DNA from: Acidobacteriota bacterium
GTDB lineage: Bacteria; Acidobacteriota; HRBIN11
Assembly (NCBI GenBank): GCA_030550225.1
Contig: JAUQPV010000039.1
Span: forward strand, 1 to 8,437
DNA: 8,437 nucleotides
Direction of reading: 5' to 3'
Below, one piece after another: positions 1 to 6,172 of this stretch. A program made the position numbers and the translations under genes. Numbering within the stretch: position 1 is the first letter of the stretch; each line of letters begins with the position of its first letter. The notes under the pieces are model-generated. The model was not told the DNA's origin. It made no database searches and saw only the letters and a program-made list of their open reading frames with translations.

Positions 1-779
1 GCCTTCGGGACCTCCCGTTGGATGTCTTGCATGATCATCGCCTGATGGAGGGCCTTCCGCTGAGACTTCACGATGGGGTCGCCCTCCATTTCCTTGTATT
101 CCTGTTTGACTTCCTCCTTCGTCATCATCAACTGCTTCTTCCACTGCTGACGCTGGTAGAAGTAGTCGATCCCGGCGATCAACAGAAAGGTCGCACCGAC
201 TTGAAAGATGAACGTCTGGGCGACCTTGATCCCGACCCGATAGAGGGCGGCCATGTCGACCCAGTGGAGGCGGACGATGGCCTCCAGGCTCCCCGAAACC
301 GCCGCATAGCCCAGGAGGACGACGACTAAGACCTTTACGAGCGTCTTGACGAACTCGATGATCCCCCGAATCGAGAACCACCGCTTCAGGCCCTCCAGGG
401 GGTTCAGCTTCTTAAGCGAGGGCTTCATCGGCTCGAACGTCATGTTGAGGCCCGCCTGGGCCGCCGCCAGGGCCAGGCCGGCGACGGCGACACCCGCCAG
501 GATGGGCGCCACGCTCCGGAGCCAGACGGCCCCCGCTTGGTCCAGGAGCTTCGTCCACACCGTCGTCAGGCTCGCCCCGTCGACCTGCCCGATGGCGGCC
601 GCCACGGTCCGGTAGTAGTCCCGGAAAGCATCCCCGATATGGGAAGCCCACACGAGGATCAGGCTCATCCCGACCAGGTAGGTCCCCACGGCGGGCACGT
701 CCCGGCTAAAGGCGATCTGGCCTCGCTTGCGGGCTTCCTGCAATCGTTTCGGCGTCGGCTGTTCCGTCTTATCGCCCAT
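1..779 (-). CDS. sctU: SctU/FlhB-family export gate switch protein, 3' end cut by the window
   Basis: Inner-membrane component of the T3SS export apparatus that sets substrate specificity through its cytoplasmic domain. The reading frame runs from ATG at 779 off the left edge, giving 259 whole codons. Residues 2-21 carry the family signature (GDKTEQPTPKRLQEARKRGQ). Hydrophobic segments follow at about residues 28-46, 80-105, 138-160 and 180-205. The motif LNPLEGLKRWFSIRGIIEF lies between the second and third segments, and the linker KEEVKQEYKEMEGDPIVKSQRKALHQ leads to the cytoplasmic domain. The window stops just before the expected NPTH autocleavage site, so cleavage competence cannot be judged. 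A GAGGGG Shine-Dalgarno-like stretch precedes the ATG. It is the last gene seen in the cluster, 211 bp downstream of sctT. The GDKTEQPTPK start favours an injectisome protein over flagellar FlhB. Confidence 0.95.
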   Translation of the reverse strand, partial: MGDKTEQPTPKRLQEARKRGQIAFSRDVPAVGTYLVGMSLILVWASHIGDAFRDYYRTVAAAIGQVDGASLTTVWTKLLDQAGAVWLRSVAPILAGVAVAGLALAAAQAGLNMTFEPMKPSLKKLNPLEGLKRWFSIRGIIEFVKTLVKVLVVVLLGYAAVSGSLEAIVRLHWVDMAALYRVGIKVAQTFIFQVGATFLLIAGIDYFYQRQQWKKQLMMTKEEVKQEYKEMEGDPIVKSQRKALHQAMIMQDIQREVPK

Positions 780-990
780 AACCCCTCTTTAGATTGCGAA
801 TTTCGAATTGCGGATTGGGGATAACAGTAGGTGGACGCGCCACCCTCACGACGCTGGTAGTCATGTCAGCGTCGAAAATGCCGCCCGCAAGGACGCTGGC
901 GGCCTTTCCCTGTCCTGGCCTCAAGTGCACGCCTACCGAAAGGGCCGATTCCATCCGCAATTCCCAATCGAAAATCCGCAATTCGCAATT
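780..990. repeat. Intergenic inverted array of the 7-mer GCGAATT (sctT-sctU gap)
   Basis: The gap holds two inverted arms of degenerate GCGAATT heptamers, at about 792-822 and 953-994. A 13-bp perfect inverted match (CGAATTGCGGATT at 804-816, complement at 973-985) joins them. The right arm overlaps the sctT stop codon. Between the arms are two small perfect hairpins: GGTGG/CCACC at 830-844, and GACGCTG/CAGCGTC at 850-873 with a 10-nt loop. No gene is visible. In the transcript the purine-rich arm comes first. Confidence 0.8.
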
Positions 991-1842
991 TCAAGGTGTT
1001 GCTCCCTTCAGCCAGCCGCCCATCCAAGCGTGAAAGGCCCGCCAGACGTCAGGCGTGAAGCCTAACAGGCCATAGATGGACAAGGCCACGATGAGCAGGC
1101 CCACGGCCGGCTTCAGGGTCATGCTCATGAAAAACACGTCCATCTGGGGGGCCATCCGGTTGGCCACGCCGAGGATGACGTCCATCAGGATGAGGACGAC
1201 GAGGGCCGGGGCGATCGTCTTCAGCATGATGCCGAACATCGTCCCCGTCATCTGAAGGAACGCCTCGTGGACGACCGGGACCCTCGGAAACACACCAGTC
1301 GGCGGAAATAACCGGTAGCTGTCGAGGACGGCTGACAAGAACCACCGATGCCCCCCGACCAGCAGGTACAGGACGACAAAGAGCTGGAGGTAAAAGTCGC
1401 CCAGTAGGGAAGTCTGAATCTGCAATTGGGGGACCAGGATGTTGGCCATCGTCGTGCCCCGGACGTTGTCCAAAAACTGACCGCCCATATTGGCGGCGAA
1501 AAAGACCAGGCTCGACCCGAAGCCCAGCAGAAGGCCGACCCACAGTTCGTGCAGGGCGGCGACGCCCCAGGCCGTCGGCGTCAGGTTCAGGGGGACCGAC
1601 GCCTGCTGGCTAAGCCAGGGCGTCGTGAACCACGCCAGGACCATCGCCAGGCCGACCTTCACGGGACCTGGGACCAGCCGACCGCCCAGGAAAGGGCAGA
1701 ACTGGACGATGGCCGCCCATCGAATCATGCTCAGGAAGAACAGGGACGCCGTGTCCATCGCCCCGTGACGGACGCCCCAGAGGTCCCCAAAGGGGCGGAA
1801 GACCCGTTCCAGCGCGCTCGGCTCGGGGAGCCAACTCTCCAT
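991..1842 (-). CDS. sctT: SctT/FliR-family export gate protein
   Basis: Inner-membrane export-gate protein, which in known systems joins SctR and SctS in the helical R-S-T complex that forms the secretion channel. The product has 283 residues, slightly long for a family usually near 250-270. The extra length is an N-terminal lead of about 28 residues. Hydrophobic segments lie at about residues 30-50, 62-78, 93-118, 150-163, 203-226 and 243-261. Recognisable family stretches are the DNVRGTTMANILVPQLQIQT region (about 125-144), followed by LLGDFYLQLFVVLYLLVGGH, and LGVANRMAPQMDVFFMSM (about 224-241) followed by LKPAVGLL. A GGAGG Shine-Dalgarno lies a few bases before the ATG at 1842 and supports that start. 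It sits between sctS and sctU as in nearly all T3SS loci. Confidence 0.95.
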   Translation of the reverse strand: MESWLPEPSALERVFRPFGDLWGVRHGAMDTASLFFLSMIRWAAIVQFCPFLGGRLVPGPVKVGLAMVLAWFTTPWLSQQASVPLNLTPTAWGVAALHELWVGLLLGFGSSLVFFAANMGGQFLDNVRGTTMANILVPQLQIQTSLLGDFYLQLFVVLYLLVGGHRWFLSAVLDSYRLFPPTGVFPRVPVVHEAFLQMTGTMFGIMLKTIAPALVVLILMDVILGVANRMAPQMDVFFMSMTLKPAVGLLIVALSIYGLLGFTPDVWRAFHAWMGGWLKGATP

Positions 1843-2118
1843 CGCTCCTCCGGCGATTCGGGAATTCGGCAGTGGGTAGTCCGAGGGGAATGGCCTGCGT
1901 CCCCATCCGGAGCCGCTCGGGACGACAGCGGCATGGTGCCCGCCCCTGAGGCGGACGCCCGCATCCAGGCGGGCATTCCGAGCCGAGGCGACCCGACGGG
2001 CCGGCCCGACCCGCCGCCGTCCCCGGCGGCACCCGCATCGATGACCCCAGGGGTTGTCTCTACCCCTCTATCTGCCCACCTGCCTATCCGCCGACTGCCG
2101 AACGGCCGAATTCCCGAA
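1843..2118. repeat. Intergenic inverted 8-mer array (TTCGGGAA/TTCGGCAG) with inner hairpins (sctS-sctT gap)
   Basis: This is the longest gap (276 bp). A 15-bp perfect inverted repeat (GATTCGGGAATTCGG) lies at 1855-1869 and 2106-2120, and the outer end overlaps the sctS stop codon. The right side continues as a run of degenerate octamers over 2070-2117 (ATCTGCCC, ACCTGCCT, ATCCGCCG, ACTGCCGA, ACGGCCGA, ATTCCCGA). The interior has three small hairpins: CCGCC/GGCGG at 1940-1954, GCCCGC/GCGGGC at 1957-1974 and GCCGCC/GGCGGC at 2013-2030. No coding region is supported. Confidence 0.8.
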
Positions 2119-2385
2119 TCAGTGGATCCACTTCGGAAACTCCGAGAAGATGACGTAAGCAAACCGACTGATGTGGCTGGCCATCCAGTAACCGGCCAGG
2201 TACAGGACGCCGAATACGGCGACGATCTTGGCGGCCATGCTCAGGGTCTGTTCCTGGATCTGCGTAAGGGCCTGCACGATCGCCAAGGTTAGGCCGATAA
2301 CGAGGGCGGCCAGGATCGGCGGCCCCGAGACCAGGACCGTCAGGATCAGGGCCTCCTGGGCCGCGCTAATGAATACGTTTTCCAT
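2119..2385 (-). CDS. sctS: SctS/FliQ-family export gate protein
   Basis: Small export-gate subunit that, in characterised T3SSs, packs around the SctR-SctT core in several copies. The product is 88 residues, the normal family size, with two hydrophobic hairpin helices at about residues 12-38 and 50-70. The family signature TQIQEQTL lies between them at residues 41-48. I chose the ATG at 2385 over the in-frame ATG at 2397. The earlier ATG is embedded in the ATGGAGG that supplies the Shine-Dalgarno, 5 nt before the chosen start, and the resulting MENVFISAAQEAL begins like other SctS proteins. It lies 118 bp downstream of sctR and is followed by sctT, the usual R-S-T order. Confidence 0.95.
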   Translation of the reverse strand: MENVFISAAQEALILTVLVSGPPILAALVIGLTLAIVQALTQIQEQTLSMAAKIVAVFGVLYLAGYWMASHISRFAYVIFSEFPKWIH

Positions 2386-2397
2386 CGGAACCTCCAT
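2383..2397 (-). promoter_or_regulatory. sctS Shine-Dalgarno overlapping an upstream in-frame ATG
   Basis: The minus strand reads ATGGAGGTTCCGATG. GGAGG sits 5 nt before the ATG at 2385 and also contains part of the in-frame ATG at 2397. A ribosome on the Shine-Dalgarno would select 2385, which decides the start. The sctP start has the same arrangement (ATGGAGAAGGTCATG, 6170-6184). Confidence 0.7.
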
Positions 2398-2503
2398 AAT
2401 AGGGCAATAAGGCAGTAAGGTATTGAGGCAGCAAGGCGGAAAGGGCGAGCGCTCCGATTCTCTCGAATCCCTTAGGCCTTATTGCCGTACTGCCCTACTG
2501 CCC
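2386..2503. repeat. Intergenic inverted array of the 8-mer GGCAGTAA (sctR-sctS gap)
   Basis: The gap is almost wholly two inverted arms of degenerate GGCAGTAA octamers. The left arm, at about 2402-2440, reads GGGCAATAA, GGCAGTAA, GGTATTGA, GGCAGCAA. The right arm, about 2471-2503, is their complement and abuts the sctR stop. An 11-bp perfect inverted match (GGCAATAAGGC, 2403-2413 against 2476-2486) lies within them. The spacer is about 30 nt. The first 12-15 bases of the gap on the sctS side hold the sctS ribosome binding site. The same word family recurs in the sctN-sctO gap. Confidence 0.85.
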
Positions 2504-3220
2504 TCACCCCATGTACCCCTGGATCAAACCCCGCACGAGCAGGTCCCACCCGTCGACCATGATGAACAGCAAAAGCTTAAAGGGCAGGGACACCGTCACG
2601 GGCGACAGCATGTGCATGCCCATCGCCAGCAGGATGTTGGAGACGACCATGTCGATGACCAGGAAGGGCAAGAAGATCAGGAATCCGATCATGAAGGCCT
2701 CGGCCAGCTCGCTGACGGTAAAGGCCGGGATCAGGACGAGGAGGTCGTCGTCCTTCATCGTCTCCTTCCACTGGGGCGGTCCCGTCCGGACGGCCATCTG
2801 ATAGAAGAGGGCCCGTTCCTTGGGATGGGCATGCTTTTTTAAGAACGCCCGCAGGGGCTCCTTGACCTGATCGACGACGCTCAAGATCATCTGGGCGCCC
2901 GCCGGGGACACGACGTCCTGCTGGACGGGCTGGGTCAGCATGGGTTGGAGGGCATCATAGACCTGCACGCCGATGGGGGCCATCACGTAGATGGTCATGA
3001 TCACCGCCAGGCCCATGATGACGGGCGTCGGCGGAATCTGCTGAGTCCCCAAGGCATTCCGCAGGATCGAAAATACGACTGAGAACTTCACGAAGGAGGT
3101 CGTCATCATCAGCAGGAAAGGCGCCAGCGACAGAAGGCTCAGCATGAGGACCGTCGTGACGGGGTTCCCAGCCCAGGCACTCGGCGGCGGGGCCGGAGCG
3201 GCTAAAAAAGTCGGATTCAT
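2504..3220 (-). CDS. sctR: SctR/FliP-family export gate protein
   Basis: Core subunit of the T3SS export gate, five copies of which assemble with SctT and SctS in known systems. The product is 238 residues, a normal length. A short Ala/Pro-rich lead (residues 6-13) precedes the first membrane helix (about 20-40), and there is no FliP-like cleavable signal peptide. Signatures are SFVKFSVVFSILRNALGTQQ at 42-61 with IPP following, IMTIYVMAP (74-82), and the C-terminal pair of helices (about 162-202) followed by LPFKLLLFIMVDGWDLLVRG (212-231). The SFVKFSVVFSILRNALG wording is injectisome-like rather than FliP-like. AAGGAG lies 10 nt before the ATG. That site is inside the 3' end of the FliO-like gene, whose TGA ends 1 nt before this start, so translation is probably coupled. 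Confidence 0.96.
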   Translation of the reverse strand: MNPTFLAAPAPPPSAWAGNPVTTVLMLSLLSLAPFLLMMTTSFVKFSVVFSILRNALGTQQIPPTPVIMGLAVIMTIYVMAPIGVQVYDALQPMLTQPVQQDVVSPAGAQMILSVVDQVKEPLRAFLKKHAHPKERALFYQMAVRTGPPQWKETMKDDDLLVLIPAFTVSELAEAFMIGFLIFLPFLVIDMVVSNILLAMGMHMLSPVTVSLPFKLLLFIMVDGWDLLVRGLIQGYMG

Positions 3221-3221
3221 G

Positions 3222-3557
3222 TCACATCGACTCCTTAGGGGCCGTCGAGGGCTCGACCCGTTCGAGCGTGGCCTCGAAGGACGGACCCGGGGCCTCGGAC
3301 TGAACGAGGAGGACCTGCACGCGGTCTGGGGAGGTCCCCAACAGAAGCCACGTCTGGTCCCACCGGACCAGGTAGAGGCGGTGGTTCCGGTCCAGGGGGT
3401 AAAATTCCTCTACGTGCAGACGGCGGGTCCGCTGACCCATCCGGTGGCGGAGAAGCCATGGGAGGCCCAGCCGTAAGGCGATCAACGCCACAAGGACGAC
3501 CACCGCCAGGGCCAACAGCCCCCGCAGGATCAGCCATACTTCCTGGGCCGCATTCAT
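3222..3557 (-). CDS. FliO-like single-pass membrane protein next to sctR
   Basis: A protein of 111 residues with one long hydrophobic segment at about residues 8-36, then basic residues (RHRMGQRTRR), then a small domain at about 44-90. That domain (RLHVEEFYPLDRNHRLYLVR, then WDQTWLLLGTSPDRVQVL) has the pattern of the FliO family: a strand, a basic turn, a strand ending in LLLG, then S/T-P and V-L. The tail to residue 111 is hydrophilic and probably disordered. FliO is known as a flagellar assembly factor for FliP. Injectisomes generally lack it, so finding one immediately before sctR in an injectisome-type cluster is unusual. The position (fliN-fliO-fliP order) supports the call independently. 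It likely helps SctR assemble, which is inference. GAGGGA lies about 9-10 nt before the ATG. The family assignment rests on pattern recognition alone. Confidence 0.75.
   Translation of the reverse strand: MNAAQEVWLILRGLLALAVVVLVALIALRLGLPWLLRHRMGQRTRRLHVEEFYPLDRNHRLYLVRWDQTWLLLGTSPDRVQVLLVQSEAPGPSFEATLERVEPSTAPKESM
3225..3236 (-). promoter_or_regulatory. sctR ribosome binding site inside the FliO-like gene
   Basis: On the minus strand AAGGAG lies 10 nt before the sctR ATG at 3220 and within the last codons of the FliO-like gene, whose TGA occupies 3222-3224. The two genes are 1 nt apart. This is the only tight junction in the window and suggests coupled synthesis of the two proteins. Confidence 0.75.
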
Positions 3558-3648
3558 TCTTGTCGTCCCTCGTTCCGTATGGGCGATGGGAAACGGGTGG
3601 TGGGTTTTCAGGGTTCAGGCTTTTCCCAGACCCCTGAGAACAGAATAC
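3558..3648. repeat. Short gap with a weak inverted repeat (sctQ to FliO-like)
   Basis: The 91-bp gap contains a degenerate inverted pair, TTTCAGGGTTCAGG at about 3606-3619 against the complement of CCCAGACCCCTGAGAA at 3625-3640, with only a 6-nt perfect core (TCAGGG/CCCTGA). It has the same layout as the other gaps but is short and imperfect, so it may be chance. The ribosome binding site of the FliO-like gene lies at about 3567-3572. Confidence 0.4.
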
Positions 3649-5154
3649 CTATTGAAATTGGGTCAATATTCGTAAAATCTCGATCCCCAGCTTTCCGTCG
3701 ACCACGACGACCCGACCCTCGGCCAAGACCCGGCGTTGCAGGCCGGTCTCGATGACCAGGCGGACCGGGTCGTCCGGACCCCGCTGCAAGACCAAACAAT
3801 GGCCCGCTTGCCAGCGTTTCATCTCACTCAGGGTCGTCGGGAATCGATCGAGTTCGATGACGACTTGAAGTTCCAAGTCTTGGGGCGATAGCGTTTCCGG
3901 TTCACCGGCCGGTTGTTCCATATCTCCCATGGGTCCGTCGTCTCCGGGCGTGCGGATCCATAATTTTTCGAGAGTCAGTTTAAGAGACCCCGCCTCCCGG
4001 CGCAAACGGCCGGCGTGCCAGAGTCGGCCTGCACGGACATACACAGGCCCCACATCGGCTTCTGCTTCGTTTGTCGAACTCCAGGCCGTCGGGAACCACG
4101 CATCCGGCAAGAGGACGTCGCCCGGTTCGATGCGCCGCCAGTCGGTGACCCGCAGGCGGATCCAGCCGCCGTAGACGGCCACGGGCCATATCAGGTCGTC
4201 CCACTCAGACGGCCACGGCGGCTCCGACGGCTCGACCCGGACCAGGACCGTCGAGGCGACCTTCAAGGGCGGGCTGGACAGCCACACGTCCATATACAGC
4301 CACCGGTCGTCGTCCGACGCCAGGGCGTCGGCCGCCTCCGGCGTGGCCCAGCCGCTGACCTGGAAGGCCGTACCGGCTCGGTCGGTCAGCGTCGTGGTGA
4401 TCTGGAAAGCGATGAATTGGGCGATACCCTCTTCCATCGGGTCGGACCCCCAGGTGTCGTCCCAGGGAACGCCCGTGATGTGGTCCCAGCAGGCCCGGAT
4501 CCATATAGCCGGGACCCGGACCCAGGCCGTCCATCCGTCCCACTGGACCCGAAGCCAGCGGTCGTTGGGATGCGCCAGGGCTTGGAAGGGCCGACCCAGC
4601 TTCAGGGGCTGGAGGCCTGTACCCTGGACCTCCAGGCGAGGCTTCTCCGGGGCCCTCAGCTCCATGCCGACGTAAGTCAACCGACAGGAGCCGACCTCGA
4701 CGACGTCCCCGGGCTGAAGCGGCACGGGTTGCAGGGGTTCCAGCCGCTGACCGTTCTTCTTCGTGCCGTTGGTGCTCCGCAAGTCCATCAGCCAGACGGC
4801 GCCCCGCTCGACCTGGACCTCGGCGTGCTCGGTCGAGACCGTCGGGTCCGGGAGTTGGAGATGGCAGGCCGCCCCCCGTCCGATACGGAAGGGGGGCTTC
4901 TGCACCTCCAGGTCTTGCTCTGTCCCATCCGCATGCGCCAGGCGAAACCGGACGATCGCTTCTTCCGGCACCGAGACGGGCCACCAAGGGGCGGCGACCT
5001 CCGGGATCAGCCGGGCCAGGCGGGGTCCCCACGCCTGCAGACGGGCAACGGCCGGGGCCCAGCGAGTCCGGTACTCGACCTCCTGGGGGTCCCGTCGGGG
5101 AAGAACCGCCGACCAGGACGTTCGGGAGATAGAAGCCGAAGCCGCACGTGGCAT
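3649..5154 (-). CDS. sctQ: SctQ-family sorting-platform protein with N-terminal FHA domain
   Basis: In numbering from the GTG at 5157 (502 residues), residues 67-160 form an FHA domain: FRIGR (90-94), VSTEH (107-111), STNGT (128-132) and N135. The usual phosphothreonine-binding residues R94, S108, H111 and N130 are all present. The remainder resembles SctQ/FliM-FliN, with a first SpoA-like domain at about 320-400 (PVAVYGGWIRLRVTDWRRIE, then PGDVLLPD) and a clear C-terminal SpoA domain at about 428-498 (ELQVVIELDRFPTTLSEM, GHCLVLQ, VVVDGKLGIEILRI). SctQ forms the cytoplasmic pods that bind SctK/SctL and cargo. In known injectisomes the FHA fold belongs to SctD, not SctQ, so this fusion is noteworthy. 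The first 60 residues are basic and unassigned. I chose ATG 5154, which follows AAGGGG with an 8-nt spacing, over the adjacent GTG at 5157. It sits between sctP and the FliO-like gene, where sctQ is expected. Confidence 0.88.
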   Translation of the reverse strand: MPRAASASISRTSWSAVLPRRDPQEVEYRTRWAPAVARLQAWGPRLARLIPEVAAPWWPVSVPEEAIVRFRLAHADGTEQDLEVQKPPFRIGRGAACHLQLPDPTVSTEHAEVQVERGAVWLMDLRSTNGTKKNGQRLEPLQPVPLQPGDVVEVGSCRLTYVGMELRAPEKPRLEVQGTGLQPLKLGRPFQALAHPNDRWLRVQWDGWTAWVRVPAIWIRACWDHITGVPWDDTWGSDPMEEGIAQFIAFQITTTLTDRAGTAFQVSGWATPEAADALASDDDRWLYMDVWLSSPPLKVASTVLVRVEPSEPPWPSEWDDLIWPVAVYGGWIRLRVTDWRRIEPGDVLLPDAWFPTAWSSTNEAEADVGPVYVRAGRLWHAGRLRREAGSLKLTLEKLWIRTPGDDGPMGDMEQPAGEPETLSPQDLELQVVIELDRFPTTLSEMKRWQAGHCLVLQRGPDDPVRLVIETGLQRRVLAEGRVVVVDGKLGIEILRILTQFQ

Positions 5155-5374
5155 CACGAATACCCCTTGCGCACCTCATATCGGGTGCTGAATGTCTGAG
5201 AAGAGACCATAGCCCGTAGACGATAGACCATAGACCGATTCCGGAAGATCGGTTCGCCTCGTCTCAGGACAAGGCATCCCCGTAAGCTCCCCTCGCAGGT
5301 CCAGGGTCTATAGTCTGTAGTCTGGCATCTGGGTCCCTTTGACCCATACCTAACACCCAGCACCTAACACCGGA
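5155..5374. repeat. Intergenic inverted 7-mer arrays AGACCAT and GGTGTTA (sctP-sctQ gap)
   Basis: Two word families share this 220-bp gap. An AGACCAT array at 5204-5238 (AGACCAT, AGCCCGT, AGACGAT, AGACCAT, AGACCGA, exactly 7-base spaced) faces an inverted copy at 5303-5324. The best match is 11 of 12 bases, 5225-5236 against 5305-5316. Outside it, next to the sctP stop, is an exact 7-base-period run at 5344-5371 (CCATACC, TAACACC, CAGCACC, TAACACC). Its only counterpart on the far side is a short degenerate piece, GGGTGCTG, near 5183. No gene is seen. The sctQ ribosome binding site (AAGGGG) lies at the sctQ end. Confidence 0.8.
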
Positions 5375-6172
5375 TCATTCATCCTCAGCGGTCTCCTCCG
5401 GGGCCGACCGGTCCCGTCGCTCTTGTTCCGAGTCACCCTGGAATTCCCGCTGGGGTGTCGCCGGGGGCTCCCATCGGAACTCCGGTTGATCCGGCATCCG
5501 AACGGTGACCTCTTGAAGCGCCAGGCCCCGGGCCTCCAACCGGCTGGTCAGCTCGGATACGTGGTCCGTCAATAGCTGTTGGGCCTCGGCCGTCGTCGCC
5601 TGAAAGTCGATGCGGAGCTGGCCCTCGGGGGTCCGGTGGAGCTCGACCGTCATCGGACCTAAGCGGCCCATGTTAAGTTCCATATGGACTTCCGTGGCGC
5701 CGCCGGCGTACATGCGGACCTGGACGGTAGCGACGATCCGGTCCACGATGCGCTGGATTAGGGCGGCGGCTTCCGGCGCCAGGCCCCGGCTCAAGGGAGC
5801 CTGGACCTCCGGGGTCACCGTCGGCGGGACTTGGGGAATCACGACGTCACCCGGCATATGGCGGGGTGGCGGGCTATCCGGGGCCAAGGTACCTTTTTGA
5901 CCCGACTTGTCTTGGGAGCCCCCGCCCTCGCGCTCACGACCCTGGCCCTCATGCCGGCGGGTCACGCCCTGGTCGGTCCCGCGAGCCGTATCCGGGGCGT
6001 CAGCCGCCTTCCGGTCCCTTTCCGTCGAAGGCTTCTTGGAAGCGCCTTCGGCCTCCGTCTTCTGACCGATGACATGCTCGAACTCATCGGCCGGCCCCGA
6101 CGGCTGGGCCTCCTCCGAAGTCGGCGTCTCGGCCGGTGCGGACGGTGCACCCGTCGACTCGATCCGTGTCAT
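5375..6172 (-). CDS. sctP: SctP/FliK-like needle-length and substrate-switch protein
   Basis: Secreted regulator that, in known systems, gauges needle or hook length and triggers the switch through SctU. The product has 265 residues. Residues 1-130 are hydrophilic, rich in charge, Pro, Gly and Ser, and predicted disordered, as is typical of the ruler part. Residues about 132-227 form a FliK-type hook-length control domain (VHMELNMGRLGPMTVELHRT, then GQLRIDFQATTAEAQQLLTD, then LEARGLALQEVTV). A charged tail follows. I chose the ATG at 6172. The in-frame ATG at 6184 overlaps the Shine-Dalgarno (ATGGAGAAGGTCATG), and going further upstream only translates the intergenic repeat. Its place between sctO and sctQ is that of sctP. 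Assignment to SctP rather than flagellar FliK depends on the injectisome-type neighbours. Confidence 0.85.
   Translation of the reverse strand: MTRIESTGAPSAPAETPTSEEAQPSGPADEFEHVIGQKTEAEGASKKPSTERDRKAADAPDTARGTDQGVTRRHEGQGREREGGGSQDKSGQKGTLAPDSPPPRHMPGDVVIPQVPPTVTPEVQAPLSRGLAPEAAALIQRIVDRIVATVQVRMYAGGATEVHMELNMGRLGPMTVELHRTPEGQLRIDFQATTAEAQQLLTDHVSELTSRLEARGLALQEVTVRMPDQPEFRWEPPATPQREFQGDSEQERRDRSAPEETAEDE

Noticed and set aside
780..990. Insertion-sequence remnant or MITE
   Set aside because: There are inverted arms, but no transposase fragment and no clear target-site duplication. Each gap uses a different word, so a single transposon family does not explain them. The possibility is kept open only for the sctN-sctO core.
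1426..2292. Plus-strand open frame spanning sctT, the gap and sctS (288 codons)
   Set aside because: It crosses two conserved genes on the other strand and an intergenic repeat, and its composition is that of a shadow frame.
4015..5199. Long plus-strand open frame opposite sctQ (394 codons)
   Set aside because: It is antisense to a convincing FHA-SctQ gene, lacks recognisable domains, and is rich in Arg/Pro/Gly/Asp as expected for the shadow of a high-GC gene.
5200..5372. CRISPR-like array
   Set aside because: Repeat units are only 7 bases, directly abutting and degenerate, with no spacers of constant size and no cas genes.
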